Part shown: positions 9,522 to 17,439 of the stretch, piece by piece
How positions within the stretch are numbered: position 1 is the first letter of the stretch
Layout of the letters: every line of letters starts with the position of its first letter
NCBI GenBank assembly: GCA_040506195.1
Contig: JBEVXH010000010.1
Coordinates: forward strand, 59,371 to 123,370
DNA: 64,000 bases
Direction: 5' to 3'
Origin: Thiodiazotropha sp040506195
GTDB lineage: Bacteria; Pseudomonadota; Gammaproteobacteria; Chromatiales; Chromatiaceae
Notes under the pieces: model-generated
Told to the model about the DNA's origin: nothing
What the model saw: only the letters and a program-made list of their open reading frames with translations
Database searches by the model: none
Position numbers and translations under genes: made by a program

Positions 9522-9745
9522 CGCGCTATCACTTCCCATTCGTATATGTCCGTTGGAATATCAACGCCATCCAGGGAGTCCCAATCGTAGTCACCGGTTG
9601 CCTGGGTGTAGACGTCATCAGCCGCAGCCAGGGCTGAGTGATAGGAACCGAGCAACTCGTCCTTGAACCACAGGCCCCAGCGGCCATTGGCTTGCGGTTT
9701 GATGAGGAAACGGCCGATCGGCGACCTGTACTGATACATCTTCAT
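9518..9745 (-). CDS. 75-residue hypothetical protein between the two hsdM genes
   Basis: A small acidic and aromatic-rich protein (YQYRSPIGRF near the start, DWDSLDGVDIP and YEWEVI near the end). It has no membrane segment and no recognised domain. The start has GGGAGGG 7 bases upstream and overlaps the hsdM-a stop codon by ATGA, and its stop overlaps the hsdM-b start the same way. That tight placement and good ribosome binding site make it a real gene. It might help assemble the two methylase subunits or act as a small regulator; there is no direct evidence for either. Confidence 0.8.
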   Translation of the reverse strand: MKMYQYRSPIGRFLIKPQANGRWGLWFKDELLGSYHSALAAADDVYTQATGDYDWDSLDGVDIPTDIYEWEVIAR

Positions 9746-11259
9746 AGCAAGCCCTCCCGTATCAGCAGGCCCTTCAGGCGATCTTCTGCTGCATACGCTG
9801 CCTGCAGCGATTCATTGAGGTTGGCGACGGCCTGATCGATGGTCATGAATTCTTCCTCGATCACCGGTTCCACGTAACGAGGGATATTCAGGTTGAAGTC
9901 GTTTTCCCGGATTTCATCGAGCGTGACCACCCGGCAGATCCCTTCGACATCCTGATAGCCTTCGTACCAGTGGTGGATGTTGTCCACGTGCTCCGGCAGC
10001 AGCTCGTTCTGCGCCCGGCCGGTCTTGAACTCCTTCGAGGCATCGATGAACAGCACCTTCTGGCGGTGCGGTTTCGGCTTACTGTCCCGAAAGACCAGCA
10101 CACAGGGCGCGAGACCGGTGCCGTAGAAAATGTTCTGGCCGAGACCGATCACCGCTTCGAGGATGTCCATCTCCAGCAGCTTGCGGCGGATTTTGCCTTC
10201 CTTGGACATGCGGAACAGCACGCCATGGGGTACTACCACCGCCATGCGGCCCGTTTTACGGGCCATGGATTTAATCATGTGCTGGACCCAGGCGAAGTCG
10301 CCGGACTTGGCCGGCGGCAACCCGGCAAAGTTGCGGCCGTAGGGATCATTGACCCAAACATCATCCCCCCACTTTTCCAGGGAGAACGGTGGATTGGCGA
10401 TGACGCAATCAAAGGTGGCGAGGCTGTCGCCCGAGTAAAAGGCAGGCAAGCGCAGCGTGTCACCGCGTTCGATATGGAAATCTTCCGCGCCGTGGAGAAA
10501 GAGGTTCATCCGGGCAATGGAGGATGTGGTCAGGTTCTTTTCCTGGCCATAAAGCTTGCCCAGCATGAGGTTCTCGTCACCGCCATGCTCTTTGACATGG
10601 TGCAGCGCCTCGAGAAGCATGCCACCGGTGCCGCAGGCTGGGTCATAGATGGTTTCCCCGGCCTTGGGCGCAAGGATGCGAACCATCAGCGCGACCACGG
10701 AACGCGGAGTATAGAACTCACCGGCCTTCTTGTTGGTGAGGTCGGCAAATTTCTTGATCAGGTATTCGTAGGCCTGGCCGAGGATGTCCGCCTTGCAGTG
10801 TTCATTGCCCAGGTTGAGCGACGAGAAGTGTTCGATCAGGTCCTTGAGCAGTGCGTCCGAAAGGCGGTCCTTGTTGGTCCACTGGGCATCGCCGAAGATG
10901 CCGTGCAGGGTGTCGGGATTGGCCTGCTCGATGCAGCGCATGGCCTTCTGGAGTGCATGACCGATATTGGCGCTTTTTGCCCGGACATCTTGCCAATGGC
11001 AGCCCTCCGAAACCTGGAATCGGTGGTTCTCGGGGAACTGCGCGAATTCCACGTCACCGTCGGACTCTTCCAGTGCAACGGCATACTCTTCGTCATAAAC
11101 ATCAGAGAGCCGTTTGAAGAAAAGCAGCGGGAAGATGTAGGTCTTGAAGTCGGCCGCATCGACAGGACCGCGCAGGATATTGGCCGCCTCCCAGAGATGC
11201 CCGGAGAGGGTCCCGATATCCAGATCGACTGAATTGTTTTTTCCGTTCCTTGGGCTCAT
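9742..11259 (-). CDS. hsdM: Type I restriction-modification N6-adenine methylase subunit, first copy (HsdM-a)
   Basis: A 505-residue HsdM. The N-terminal helical domain (about 15-150) is followed by GEFYTPR at 180-186, motif I DPACGTGGM at 206-214 and motif IV NPPF at 289-292, all canonical for the family. It transfers methyl groups from S-adenosylmethionine to adenine in the target read by HsdS. A standard enzyme holds two identical HsdM chains; here a second hsdM lies just downstream, so the complex may contain one of each. The start overlaps the stop codon of the HTH gene (ATGA). The product is complete. Confidence 0.96.
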   Translation of the reverse strand: MSPRNGKNNSVDLDIGTLSGHLWEAANILRGPVDAADFKTYIFPLLFFKRLSDVYDEEYAVALEESDGDVEFAQFPENHRFQVSEGCHWQDVRAKSANIGHALQKAMRCIEQANPDTLHGIFGDAQWTNKDRLSDALLKDLIEHFSSLNLGNEHCKADILGQAYEYLIKKFADLTNKKAGEFYTPRSVVALMVRILAPKAGETIYDPACGTGGMLLEALHHVKEHGGDENLMLGKLYGQEKNLTTSSIARMNLFLHGAEDFHIERGDTLRLPAFYSGDSLATFDCVIANPPFSLEKWGDDVWVNDPYGRNFAGLPPAKSGDFAWVQHMIKSMARKTGRMAVVVPHGVLFRMSKEGKIRRKLLEMDILEAVIGLGQNIFYGTGLAPCVLVFRDSKPKPHRQKVLFIDASKEFKTGRAQNELLPEHVDNIHHWYEGYQDVEGICRVVTLDEIRENDFNLNIPRYVEPVIEEEFMTIDQAVANLNESLQAAYAAEDRLKGLLIREGLL

Positions 11260-11465
11260 TCCGATTTATCCGACCCCGCAATATCCGCCGCACCACCAGC
11301 CTTGACCCACTCGTCGACTTCGTATTTCTTGAACTTCCAAAGGCGGCCCATGCGGTGAGCGGGCATACCCCCCTTGTCGATCCACTTGTACACGGTGTCA
11401 TTACTGACCCCGAGGTGTTTGCATATCTCGGTGATTGAAAGCCAGCGGTCTTCCGTCTCAACCAT
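11256..11465 (-). CDS. Excisionase-family HTH DNA-binding protein heading the restriction operon
   Basis: A 69-residue protein with the short winged-helix fold of the MerR/excisionase type: WLSITEICKHLGVSNDTVYKW is the helix-turn-helix, followed by a wing with GRLWKFKKYEVDEW. Proteins of this form often sit directly before hsdM in type I loci and are thought to be transcriptional regulators or vestigial excisionases. Its stop codon overlaps the hsdM-a start. It is the first gene of the operon, so the promoter must lie in the 270-base gap that it shares with the divergent XRE gene. Function as the operon regulator is inferred from position. Confidence 0.85.
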   Translation of the reverse strand: MVETEDRWLSITEICKHLGVSNDTVYKWIDKGGMPAHRMGRLWKFKKYEVDEWVKAGGAADIAGSDKSE

Positions 11466-11702
11466 TCCTCAAATTCCTCGTGAACGATGAGTAAAAACGT
11501 CATAGGTCTGCGAACTGCCGACACTGGAGCAACCAGTCTCCGGCGTCTGTACCAAATCACTGAAAATTATGCGGTTTAGCACCTTGTGTCAACCGATCAT
11601 TGCCGATTTCACCCGATTACTATCTAAATCGTGCGAATCTATTGGCTCTAACGGCTTCTCTATGAAGTCACCCTTCCCACTATTCCTCCATCCGTCACCG
11701 GA

Positions 11703-11739
11703 TTGTCAAAATCAAATATGTGTAGTATATAGTACACAT
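11703..11739 (+). promoter_or_regulatory. Promoter and operator of the XRE gene
   Basis: A sigma-70-like promoter with TTGTCA at 11703-11708 and TATATA at 11726-11731 is spaced by 17 bases. A perfect 7-base inverted repeat (ATGTGTA, 8 bases, TACACAT; 11718-11739) covers the -10 box and runs into the ATG at 11738. Transcription would start at about the A of the start codon, so the message is probably leaderless. The placement fits autorepression by the XRE protein. Confidence 0.6.
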
Positions 11740-12088
11740 GACATTCGGAGAATACATCCGTGAACATCGCGAGGCCCTGAAGTCACAGGATCGGCGGTTT
11801 TCCGTCCGGCAGGTCGCCCAGCGAATTGGCGTGGAACCAGCCTACCTCAGCAAGATAGAACGCGGGGATGTGGCGCCACCGTCCGAGGCAAAAATCCGGG
11901 CATTGGCCGAGGAGCTTGACGAGGATCCGGACGTGCTGCTGGCATTGGCCGGGAAGGTCTCGTCGGATTTACAGGCGATCATCCGGAAACGGCCGCAACT
12001 GTTCGCTGACCTGATCCGCCAGCTTAAATCCGCACCGGATCACGCTCTGTTGCGAATTGCCCGGGATGTCCGTGATGGCGAGTGGTAA
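11738..12088 (+). CDS. XRE-family transcriptional regulator
   Basis: A 116-residue protein with a Cro/C1-type helix-turn-helix in its first 70 residues (FSVRQVAQRIGVEPAYLSKIERG), then a helical tail that may serve for dimer formation. It is divergent from the restriction operon and 32 bases upstream of the 332-residue gene on its own strand. The operator repeat overlaps its start codon, which suggests self-control. It could also control the divergent methylase operon, in the way C proteins time restriction genes, but the operator lies at the far side of the gap, so this is uncertain. Confidence 0.88.
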   Translation: MTFGEYIREHREALKSQDRRFSVRQVAQRIGVEPAYLSKIERGDVAPPSEAKIRALAEELDEDPDVLLALAGKVSSDLQAIIRKRPQLFADLIRQLKSAPDHALLRIARDVRDGEW

Positions 12089-12120
12089 CGCCTGAATAGT
12101 GACTCAGGGGAGAAAAGACA

Positions 12121-13119
12121 ATGATCGAACTACTGAACAACCAACTGACCTTCCGGTTTCCGGAGGTCCACGAAAAAGCGGTGTGCAGCATCGACTTCCA
12201 GCGCACCCTGCGGATCCCGGATGACAACCGGGAATACCCCCTCCCCCCGGGCCTGGGTCGTTTCCCGGTGGAGCACGTGGATGACTTCGCAGACCAGTTG
12301 CCTGATTCCTGGCGGACACATGGTGGCGTCTTCATCCCCATGTATCAGTCTGAGGCGCTGTGGATCAATTTCTCCGGTGACTACCCCTGCGCCGTCAAGA
12401 TTGCCGCTGGCAAGATCAATGCGGTTTCCGGGGAACCCTGGAGCAATGGGCTTTCGGCTGATTCACAGGACTATGCGGTGATTCCGGAACAGCCCTGGTT
12501 GGATGGTTTCAACGTCTCGGAGGACTTTATCCGGCAGTTTGTCGCCATGCCGCTGGGTGAAGGCTTCACAGCCGAGGAGCAGATTACGGGGACGGCTGAA
12601 CATGGCGGACTCCAGATCATCGTCTACCCGATGAAGCATGATGTTTACGTCGAACATTTCGAGCGAACCGTGCAAGCAGACATGGACTATCTCGATATGC
12701 CGATGTTCAGTCGCACGGTCTGCGAATCGGCCGCCCCCGATATGGGGCTTGCTCCTGGCGGCTTGATGCGGCAGGAGATCTACGAGGACGAGTACGGCAT
12801 CGATGCCTGGGATCAGGAAAATGGCTTCCGTTGCTTCATCCATCTGGCCAACAGTGAGCAATATCTGGCAATCACCGGTCACCAGCCACCGCATACGCCG
12901 CCAACGGCCAATGATTACACGAGTGCCGGTCTGCCCTGGTTTGACTACTACAGTGATGGCAAGGCGCTGTCCGGTTCGGAAACATTAGGCAAGCTGACCA
13001 GTGTCGCTGCTAAGGTGATCGAGAAAGGCAAAGGACTGCTGCCGGACAATGAACCGGTTCATCCTAAAACTGTCAAGATAATCAGCAAAGGCAATGTGGT
13101 CCGGGATGGGGAGTTCTGA
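12121..13119 (+). CDS. Conserved hypothetical protein, 332 residues
   Basis: I do not recognise a named domain. The protein is soluble, acidic, and rich in aromatic residues, with no signal peptide or membrane segment. Visible blocks include GGVFIPMYQSEALWINF, PWLDGF, PMGLAPGGLMRQEIY-type text and a lysine-rich tail. A ribosome binding site GGGGAGA lies before the ATG, and the gene follows the XRE gene by 32 bases, so the two probably form an operon. The XRE-plus-effector layout is similar to toxin or stress modules, but nothing in the sequence points to a particular activity. Confidence 0.75.
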   Translation: MIELLNNQLTFRFPEVHEKAVCSIDFQRTLRIPDDNREYPLPPGLGRFPVEHVDDFADQLPDSWRTHGGVFIPMYQSEALWINFSGDYPCAVKIAAGKINAVSGEPWSNGLSADSQDYAVIPEQPWLDGFNVSEDFIRQFVAMPLGEGFTAEEQITGTAEHGGLQIIVYPMKHDVYVEHFERTVQADMDYLDMPMFSRTVCESAAPDMGLAPGGLMRQEIYEDEYGIDAWDQENGFRCFIHLANSEQYLAITGHQPPHTPPTANDYTSAGLPWFDYYSDGKALSGSETLGKLTSVAAKVIEKGKGLLPDNEPVHPKTVKIISKGNVVRDGEF

Positions 13120-13162
13120 AAAAATCATCATCCCGTATCACGCCTCGTAAAATCATAGAGAC

Positions 13163-13252
13163 ATGGACTTTCAGTTCAGCCAGTTCACACTATTCGCCGC
13201 GTTTATTATCGGGCTAATCGTGTTTTGGGAGTATCGCGCCAGGTCTGTTTGA
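13163..13252 (+). CDS. Possible 29-residue single-pass membrane peptide
   Basis: A short frame encodes a peptide with a hydrophobic centre (LFAAFIIGLIVFW) and a charged end (EYRARSV), the usual shape of a small membrane protein. The ribosome binding site is weak (AGAG close to the ATG). It lies between the 332-residue gene and the acetyltransferase gene. The call rests only on composition and could be chance. Confidence 0.3.
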   Translation: MDFQFSQFTLFAAFIIGLIVFWEYRARSV

Positions 13253-13299
13253 TATCCTGATGTTCAAAATGTTAGCGAAACACGATTGCAGGACAATCT

Positions 13300-13836
13300 A
13301 TGAAGCACAAGGTTCTCGACAAAAACTATCAAAATGAAGTAACGAGGCTTTTCACGTCTGTTTTCACATCATCCGAAGGAGACGAAGAAGGTAAGCTAAT
13401 TGGCAATCTTGCCTCAGAGCTATCCTCCAATATCGACAATGAAGAGATAATCTGTCTCGGCACATATGAAAATGAATCGCTTATTGGTTCTATTTTCTTT
13501 ACTCGCCTTCGGTTTAATGAGTCTATTCTGGTTTATATGCTCGCTCCGGTTGCAGTGAGCACTAAACATCAGGGAAAAGGCGTAGGACAGGCGCTAATCA
13601 ATTATGGACTTAATGAACTGAAAAATCGTTCTGTGAGTGTTGCTATCACATATGGTGATCCATCCTTCTACTCAAAGGTGGGATTTGAACCCCTGTCAGA
13701 AGATGTCATCCAGGCCCCTCTAAAGCTCTCAATGCCAGTAGGCTGGCTTGGCCAATCATTAACGGGAGAGCCAATTCCAGCTATTAATGAGCGACCCATA
13801 TGCGTTAAGGAATTTAATGATCCCGTTTATTGGTAA
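13300..13836 (+). CDS. GNAT-family N-acetyltransferase
   Basis: A 178-residue acetyltransferase. The acetyl-CoA pyrophosphate loop appears as HQGKGVGQALI near residue 90, after the beta-4 strand (VYMLAPVAVS), and FYSKVGFEPL near residue 125 is the usual beta-5/alpha-4 region. These enzymes move an acetyl group from acetyl-CoA to an amine; the substrate is not deducible. The gene is clearly richer in A and T than its neighbours, which points to separate acquisition. It is followed by a short GC-rich gap and another small gene on the same strand. Confidence 0.9.
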   Translation: MKHKVLDKNYQNEVTRLFTSVFTSSEGDEEGKLIGNLASELSSNIDNEEIICLGTYENESLIGSIFFTRLRFNESILVYMLAPVAVSTKHQGKGVGQALINYGLNELKNRSVSVAITYGDPSFYSKVGFEPLSEDVIQAPLKLSMPVGWLGQSLTGEPIPAINERPICVKEFNDPVYW

Positions 13837-13903
13837 ATACGCGGACATAACCATGAGATTCAGGGAGCACGCAGCGTAGCGGCGCGTCCTGAGCCCAAGC
13901 ACT

Positions 13904-14119
13904 ATGCACTATTTAAGAAAATTATTATTAGTTCTGAAAGCAATCATTGGCGTCACGAGCAAACTTGTCGCTGGCCTTATTGGCTTGCTGGCTGCTGTCG
14001 TCGTCACATCCGAAGAAGATGATTCTGAGGATGGCGACCTGACTGGCAATTATAATTTCCGTACCCGCAAGTTTGACAATGGCACTGATCCGTACGGATG
14101 GTATGAAGAGGATTTGTAA
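13904..14119 (+). CDS. 71-residue membrane-anchored hypothetical protein
   Basis: The N-terminal half is a membrane segment (residues about 8-34, rich in L, V, A, G). The C-terminal half is acidic and soluble, ending in a motif of the form NYNFRTRKFDNGTDPYGWY. No ribosome binding site is clear. The gene converges on traG with only 5 bases between the stop codons. I do not know a function; position at the end of the transfer operon suggests it belongs to the ICE rather than to the restriction island. Confidence 0.6.
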   Translation: MHYLRKLLLVLKAIIGVTSKLVAGLIGLLAAVVVTSEEDDSEDGDLTGNYNFRTRKFDNGTDPYGWYEEDL

Positions 14120-14124
14120 ATCCG

Positions 14125-15690
14125 TTATCGCTTCGCCCCCTTAGACACAACGGCCTTACCGATACTTCCACCTTGTCGTCCTGCATCTTGAGCGGTCCGT
14201 GTGAATTCGCCTTGTACCGAATTGATCGAGCGCCCGATATGCAACCCCGCCCACGCCATCATCCCGCTCCAGAGCAACGGCAAACCCAGATAGAGGCTTG
14301 TCGTGATCATATTCAGCAGCATGCGCTTGATGTCGTGCTCACCGGGGTTGGCAAACATCTGCAGGAAGACATTCACATCCGGATACATGGACAGGATGAG
14401 GTTCTGATCCACCCACAGCGCCAGGTACCAGAGCACGCTCCAGAACTTGACGGTAAAGATAGCCATGGCGCCGATGACCATCATGAAGATGGAATAACGC
14501 GACAGCACCACGATCATGGGGAGCAAGGCATAGATGCCGAGCAGGAGCACGGCCTGCACCATCGGGAGGGCCTGAAGGACCGCGGTCATGGTGACCGAGA
14601 ACAGCGCCGAGGCGGCCACCACGCCGCCCGATGCCAGGCCGCCTTTGGCGACATTCTCTACCGTACTGAGCAACCCGGTACTGCCGGAGTTGTGGGCCAC
14701 GAGGTCGTTGTTCGACCACGATGGTGGAGCATTCGCCAGAACGGTCTTGGCCACTGCATCATTTTGCTGTTCGCTGGCCAGCGCCGGCGCGATGGCAACC
14801 ACGAGGCCTGAAAAACCGGCCGATGTGGCATCGGCCTCGGTGATCAACTTTTCACGCAGCCCCGCCGAGGCATCCTCCCACCACTGCTTGCAGTAAGGCC
14901 TACCCCAGGTGGGTGGAGCCGCAGGATCATATTCGGTATCACGAGCAGCATTGTAGGCCCAACGGCTGACCTGCGTGGTAGCACGCAGGGTGTCATAGTA
15001 GCCCGGCGTATTACGATACACTTGCGAACCCATCCAGTCCGGATCATCAGGGCCATACGTTGTCAGCAGGGCATTGACCGCGGCGGTGGCAGGTCGTTCC
15101 GACTGGTACATCGACCGGGCCGGAATGTAGCACTGGCTAAAGAAATCACTGACTTCCTGGCGGAGGCGCGGGTCAGCAATAGTCGCGAGCCGCGCCTGTT
15201 GTTCGTAGGTACGCATGTCCGCAGCACTTGGAAGGCCTTCGACCACCGCGTGATTGAAACCCGAGGTCATCGAGAGTACCGCATACCACCACACAGGGAT
15301 GTTCACCGTGGCCGGCGAACCGGTGAAGCCGGTGGAACCGTAGGTGCTCTGGGGTGCGGCTACAGTCGCCGTCGGCGGCGTGAGATCGACCAATGTTGGT
15401 GGCGGCGTGTAGTTGAGTGAAGCCGCGTTCAGTGGCGTCAATGCAGCGGGTTGTCCGGCCAAAACAACCACCAGTAGCGCGATGAAGAGCTCCAGCTCCA
15501 TGCGCCGCAGTGACAAGCCGGTGACGGTACCGAACTCACCGCCTTGCGCCGGTTCCCGCCAGTTGTCGATCAGGATGCCGAGGAACGGCAGGAACACGAT
15601 ACCGGTGCCGACCAGCACATCCCACAAAATGCCGTAGAAGGTCCAGCCGAACAGTGTCGTAAAGAGTTCGAGATAGCTGTCGACGGTCAT
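14125..15690 (-). CDS. traG: TraG-like N-terminal domain mating-pair protein of the ICE transfer system
   Basis: A 521-residue inner-membrane protein with hydrophobic segments near residues 30-45 and 68-85 and several more in the last 200 residues (VLQALPMVQAVLLLGIYALLP and following). This matches the TraG_N family of conjugation proteins, here in the short form typical of type G secretion systems, without the long periplasmic entry-exclusion tail of F TraG. It acts in pilus assembly and mating-pair stabilisation at the inner membrane. It is the last gene of the transfer operon; its start overlaps the upstream stop by 4 bases. Confidence 0.88.
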   Translation of the reverse strand: MTVDSYLELFTTLFGWTFYGILWDVLVGTGIVFLPFLGILIDNWREPAQGGEFGTVTGLSLRRMELELFIALLVVVLAGQPAALTPLNAASLNYTPPPTLVDLTPPTATVAAPQSTYGSTGFTGSPATVNIPVWWYAVLSMTSGFNHAVVEGLPSAADMRTYEQQARLATIADPRLRQEVSDFFSQCYIPARSMYQSERPATAAVNALLTTYGPDDPDWMGSQVYRNTPGYYDTLRATTQVSRWAYNAARDTEYDPAAPPTWGRPYCKQWWEDASAGLREKLITEADATSAGFSGLVVAIAPALASEQQNDAVAKTVLANAPPSWSNNDLVAHNSGSTGLLSTVENVAKGGLASGGVVAASALFSVTMTAVLQALPMVQAVLLLGIYALLPMIVVLSRYSIFMMVIGAMAIFTVKFWSVLWYLALWVDQNLILSMYPDVNVFLQMFANPGEHDIKRMLLNMITTSLYLGLPLLWSGMMAWAGLHIGRSINSVQGEFTRTAQDAGRQGGSIGKAVVSKGAKR

Positions 15691-16043
15691 GCCCCGCTCC
15701 CCTGCAGTACGGCCAGCACCTGACCAAGCAGGTTCTGACCCAATACCAGTTCGATCACGACGAGCCAGGTCACGATACGCCAGCGTACAGCGAGCAAGTT
15801 CGTGGCCTGTGTCTCATCCAGACGTCCACAACGTTGAAGGGCGTTCACGACCCATGGCCAGCCCATCGCCAACAGGGCAATCAGCAAGACCCGGATGCCC
15901 GTCATGAGTGGCTTCAAGACCTCGATCCTTGTCTGCACCGCGACTACAGAGGATGTCTCGACCGAATGCCAGAGAATGCCGCCCGCCCCCAACGCCAGAC
16001 CGAACGTCAGCAGGGTCAGCAAAATAAACCAGCGCCGACGCAT
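15687..16043 (-). CDS. Small ICE membrane protein between the TraH-like and traG genes
   Basis: A protein of about 118 residues with three hydrophobic segments (WFILLTLLTFGLALGAGGILW, a central VLLIALLAMGWPWVV, and ...WLVVIELVLGQNLLG), so probably three membrane passes. Genes of this size and form are regularly found at this place in PFGI-1-type elements, where they are listed only as conserved hypothetical. An alternative start at 16070 would overlap the previous gene. Its stop codon overlaps the traG start. Confidence 0.7.
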   Translation of the reverse strand: MRRRWFILLTLLTFGLALGAGGILWHSVETSSVVAVQTRIEVLKPLMTGIRVLLIALLAMGWPWVVNALQRCGRLDETQATNLLAVRWRIVTWLVVIELVLGQNLLGQVLAVLQGSGA

Positions 16044-16053
16044 GGCTAATCCG

Positions 16054-17439
16054 TTATTGGACACGGCCATTGCTCAGCGGACGCGGATCGATGGTGGGGA
16101 CTTCTGGCGTTTTCAGGGACGATTGCCGACGGGCCGCGGCGCGTTGAAGCAAAGTCGCAATCGTGTCCGAGACCACCTCCTTGCGCACCCGGGTCTCGAA
16201 CAACAGGTTCTCGATCTCCTTGTCGAGCTCGGCGATGGACTTGTCCGCGTGCTCGCGTGCCACCGCGGTCGCATAGACCTCCGGCACCTGGCGGCCGGAA
16301 AGCAACAAACGACGGGCATACAGCGCCTTCTCCACCGTGCGGGCCGTGCTGATCTCGGAAACCAGCCGTCCCATGATGAGGCTCTGTTCGGAGGCCGGCA
16401 TATCCCGAATCGCCTCGATGACCTGGCGGGTGATGGCAACGCCAGGGGCAGTAATATTGTCCAAGTTGGCCAGTGTCGGAGGTGTTGCGCCGGAGACCAG
16501 GCTCTGGATTTCCGTCGTTACGGTAGTCGCCTCCTGATTGAGCTTTGGCAGCAGTCCGGTACCGGGGATACTGTCCTTGCGGCAGGTATCACAGGTGGTG
16601 ACAATATTTTCACCAACCACATCGACGACCCAGTTACGCGCCTCGGTAGGCGTTGTCCAGATCTCAGTCAGGCGGGTGGCCGATGCAGGAGGCACCGGGC
16701 CTGCCGTCGTGATCGGACGATTCATATTGATGTTGTACCCGGCCTTGACGATGTCGCCGGTAAATTCCAGCACCGGCTGTCCGGAGCCCCCGGCCTGCCT
16801 ACCGATCCAGGGCACGCCATTGTCCCCGTTAGCGGTCTCGACGGCGTCCTTGGCGGTTACGGCATCATTACCACCAACACCCATCTGAAGCTTCCAGTCA
16901 TTGCCTTTGGACAGCGTGATGAGATCCGCATAGGGGTTCTTGCCTTTGGCGATCTCCGCTTCCATCTGTTTGCAGGACATGGTGGCGAGTTGCATGGTCT
17001 CTTCCGCTTTGAGCAGGGCATTCTGGAATAGATCATAAAGTCCTGGATTGGCTCGCTGCAGGATGAGTGCCGGAAGTGATGCAATGGCCGCACTCGCTGC
17101 AGCCGTCATGGCATTCATCATGTTATCGATGCCTGAACCGATATCGTTCAGGGTATTGGTGACGGCCGCCACCGGATCGAACCGACCGCAGCTATAGCCC
17201 AGACCCAATTGGGCCGAACCGCCGAGGGTGACTGAGGTCACGGCTGGATTGGCGGGTACGGAGACGGGTTCCGCCCCGCCGATCTTGTAGTACCAGAGAC
17301 TGTCCTCGGTGGGTGCCTGGGTGGCTTGCACCAGCGTGTATGGAGCAAACATCAGGCAAAGTCCGATGAACAGCAATGAGTAACGGGGTTGGCCTTTTAT
17401 GGGTGAGCATTTCTTATACAACATGACTCTCTTGATCAT
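16054..17439 (-). CDS. ICE conjugation protein, PFL_4711 (TIGR03755) family, TraH-like
   Basis: A 461-residue exported protein: a signal peptide (YSLLFIGLCLMFAPYTLVQA) precedes a mature domain starting near residue 42. Cysteines at YSCGRFD and in a CDTCRKD motif may form disulfides in the periplasm. The C-terminal 130 residues are helical and probably coiled (TARTVEKALYARRLLLSGRQ...). The family is fixed at this place in type G transfer systems and corresponds to TraH of the F system, needed for pilus assembly. The start at 17439 is chosen because it overlaps the upstream stop as ATGA. Confidence 0.87.
   Translation of the reverse strand: MIKRVMLYKKCSPIKGQPRYSLLFIGLCLMFAPYTLVQATQAPTEDSLWYYKIGGAEPVSVPANPAVTSVTLGGSAQLGLGYSCGRFDPVAAVTNTLNDIGSGIDNMMNAMTAAASAAIASLPALILQRANPGLYDLFQNALLKAEETMQLATMSCKQMEAEIAKGKNPYADLITLSKGNDWKLQMGVGGNDAVTAKDAVETANGDNGVPWIGRQAGGSGQPVLEFTGDIVKAGYNINMNRPITTAGPVPPASATRLTEIWTTPTEARNWVVDVVGENIVTTCDTCRKDSIPGTGLLPKLNQEATTVTTEIQSLVSGATPPTLANLDNITAPGVAITRQVIEAIRDMPASEQSLIMGRLVSEISTARTVEKALYARRLLLSGRQVPEVYATAVAREHADKSIAELDKEIENLLFETRVRKEVVSDTIATLLQRAAARRQSSLKTPEVPTIDPRPLSNGRVQ

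Noticed and set aside
9970..11232. A 420-codon plus-strand frame antisense to hsdM-a
   Set aside because: The minus strand carries all methylase motifs in one continuous frame; the antisense frame has no ribosome binding site or recognisable domain.
13837..13903. Possible integron attC site after the acetyltransferase gene
   Set aside because: GNAT genes are common cassettes, but no matching GTTRRRY and RYYYAAC core sites with paired arms could be seen and there is no integron integrase.
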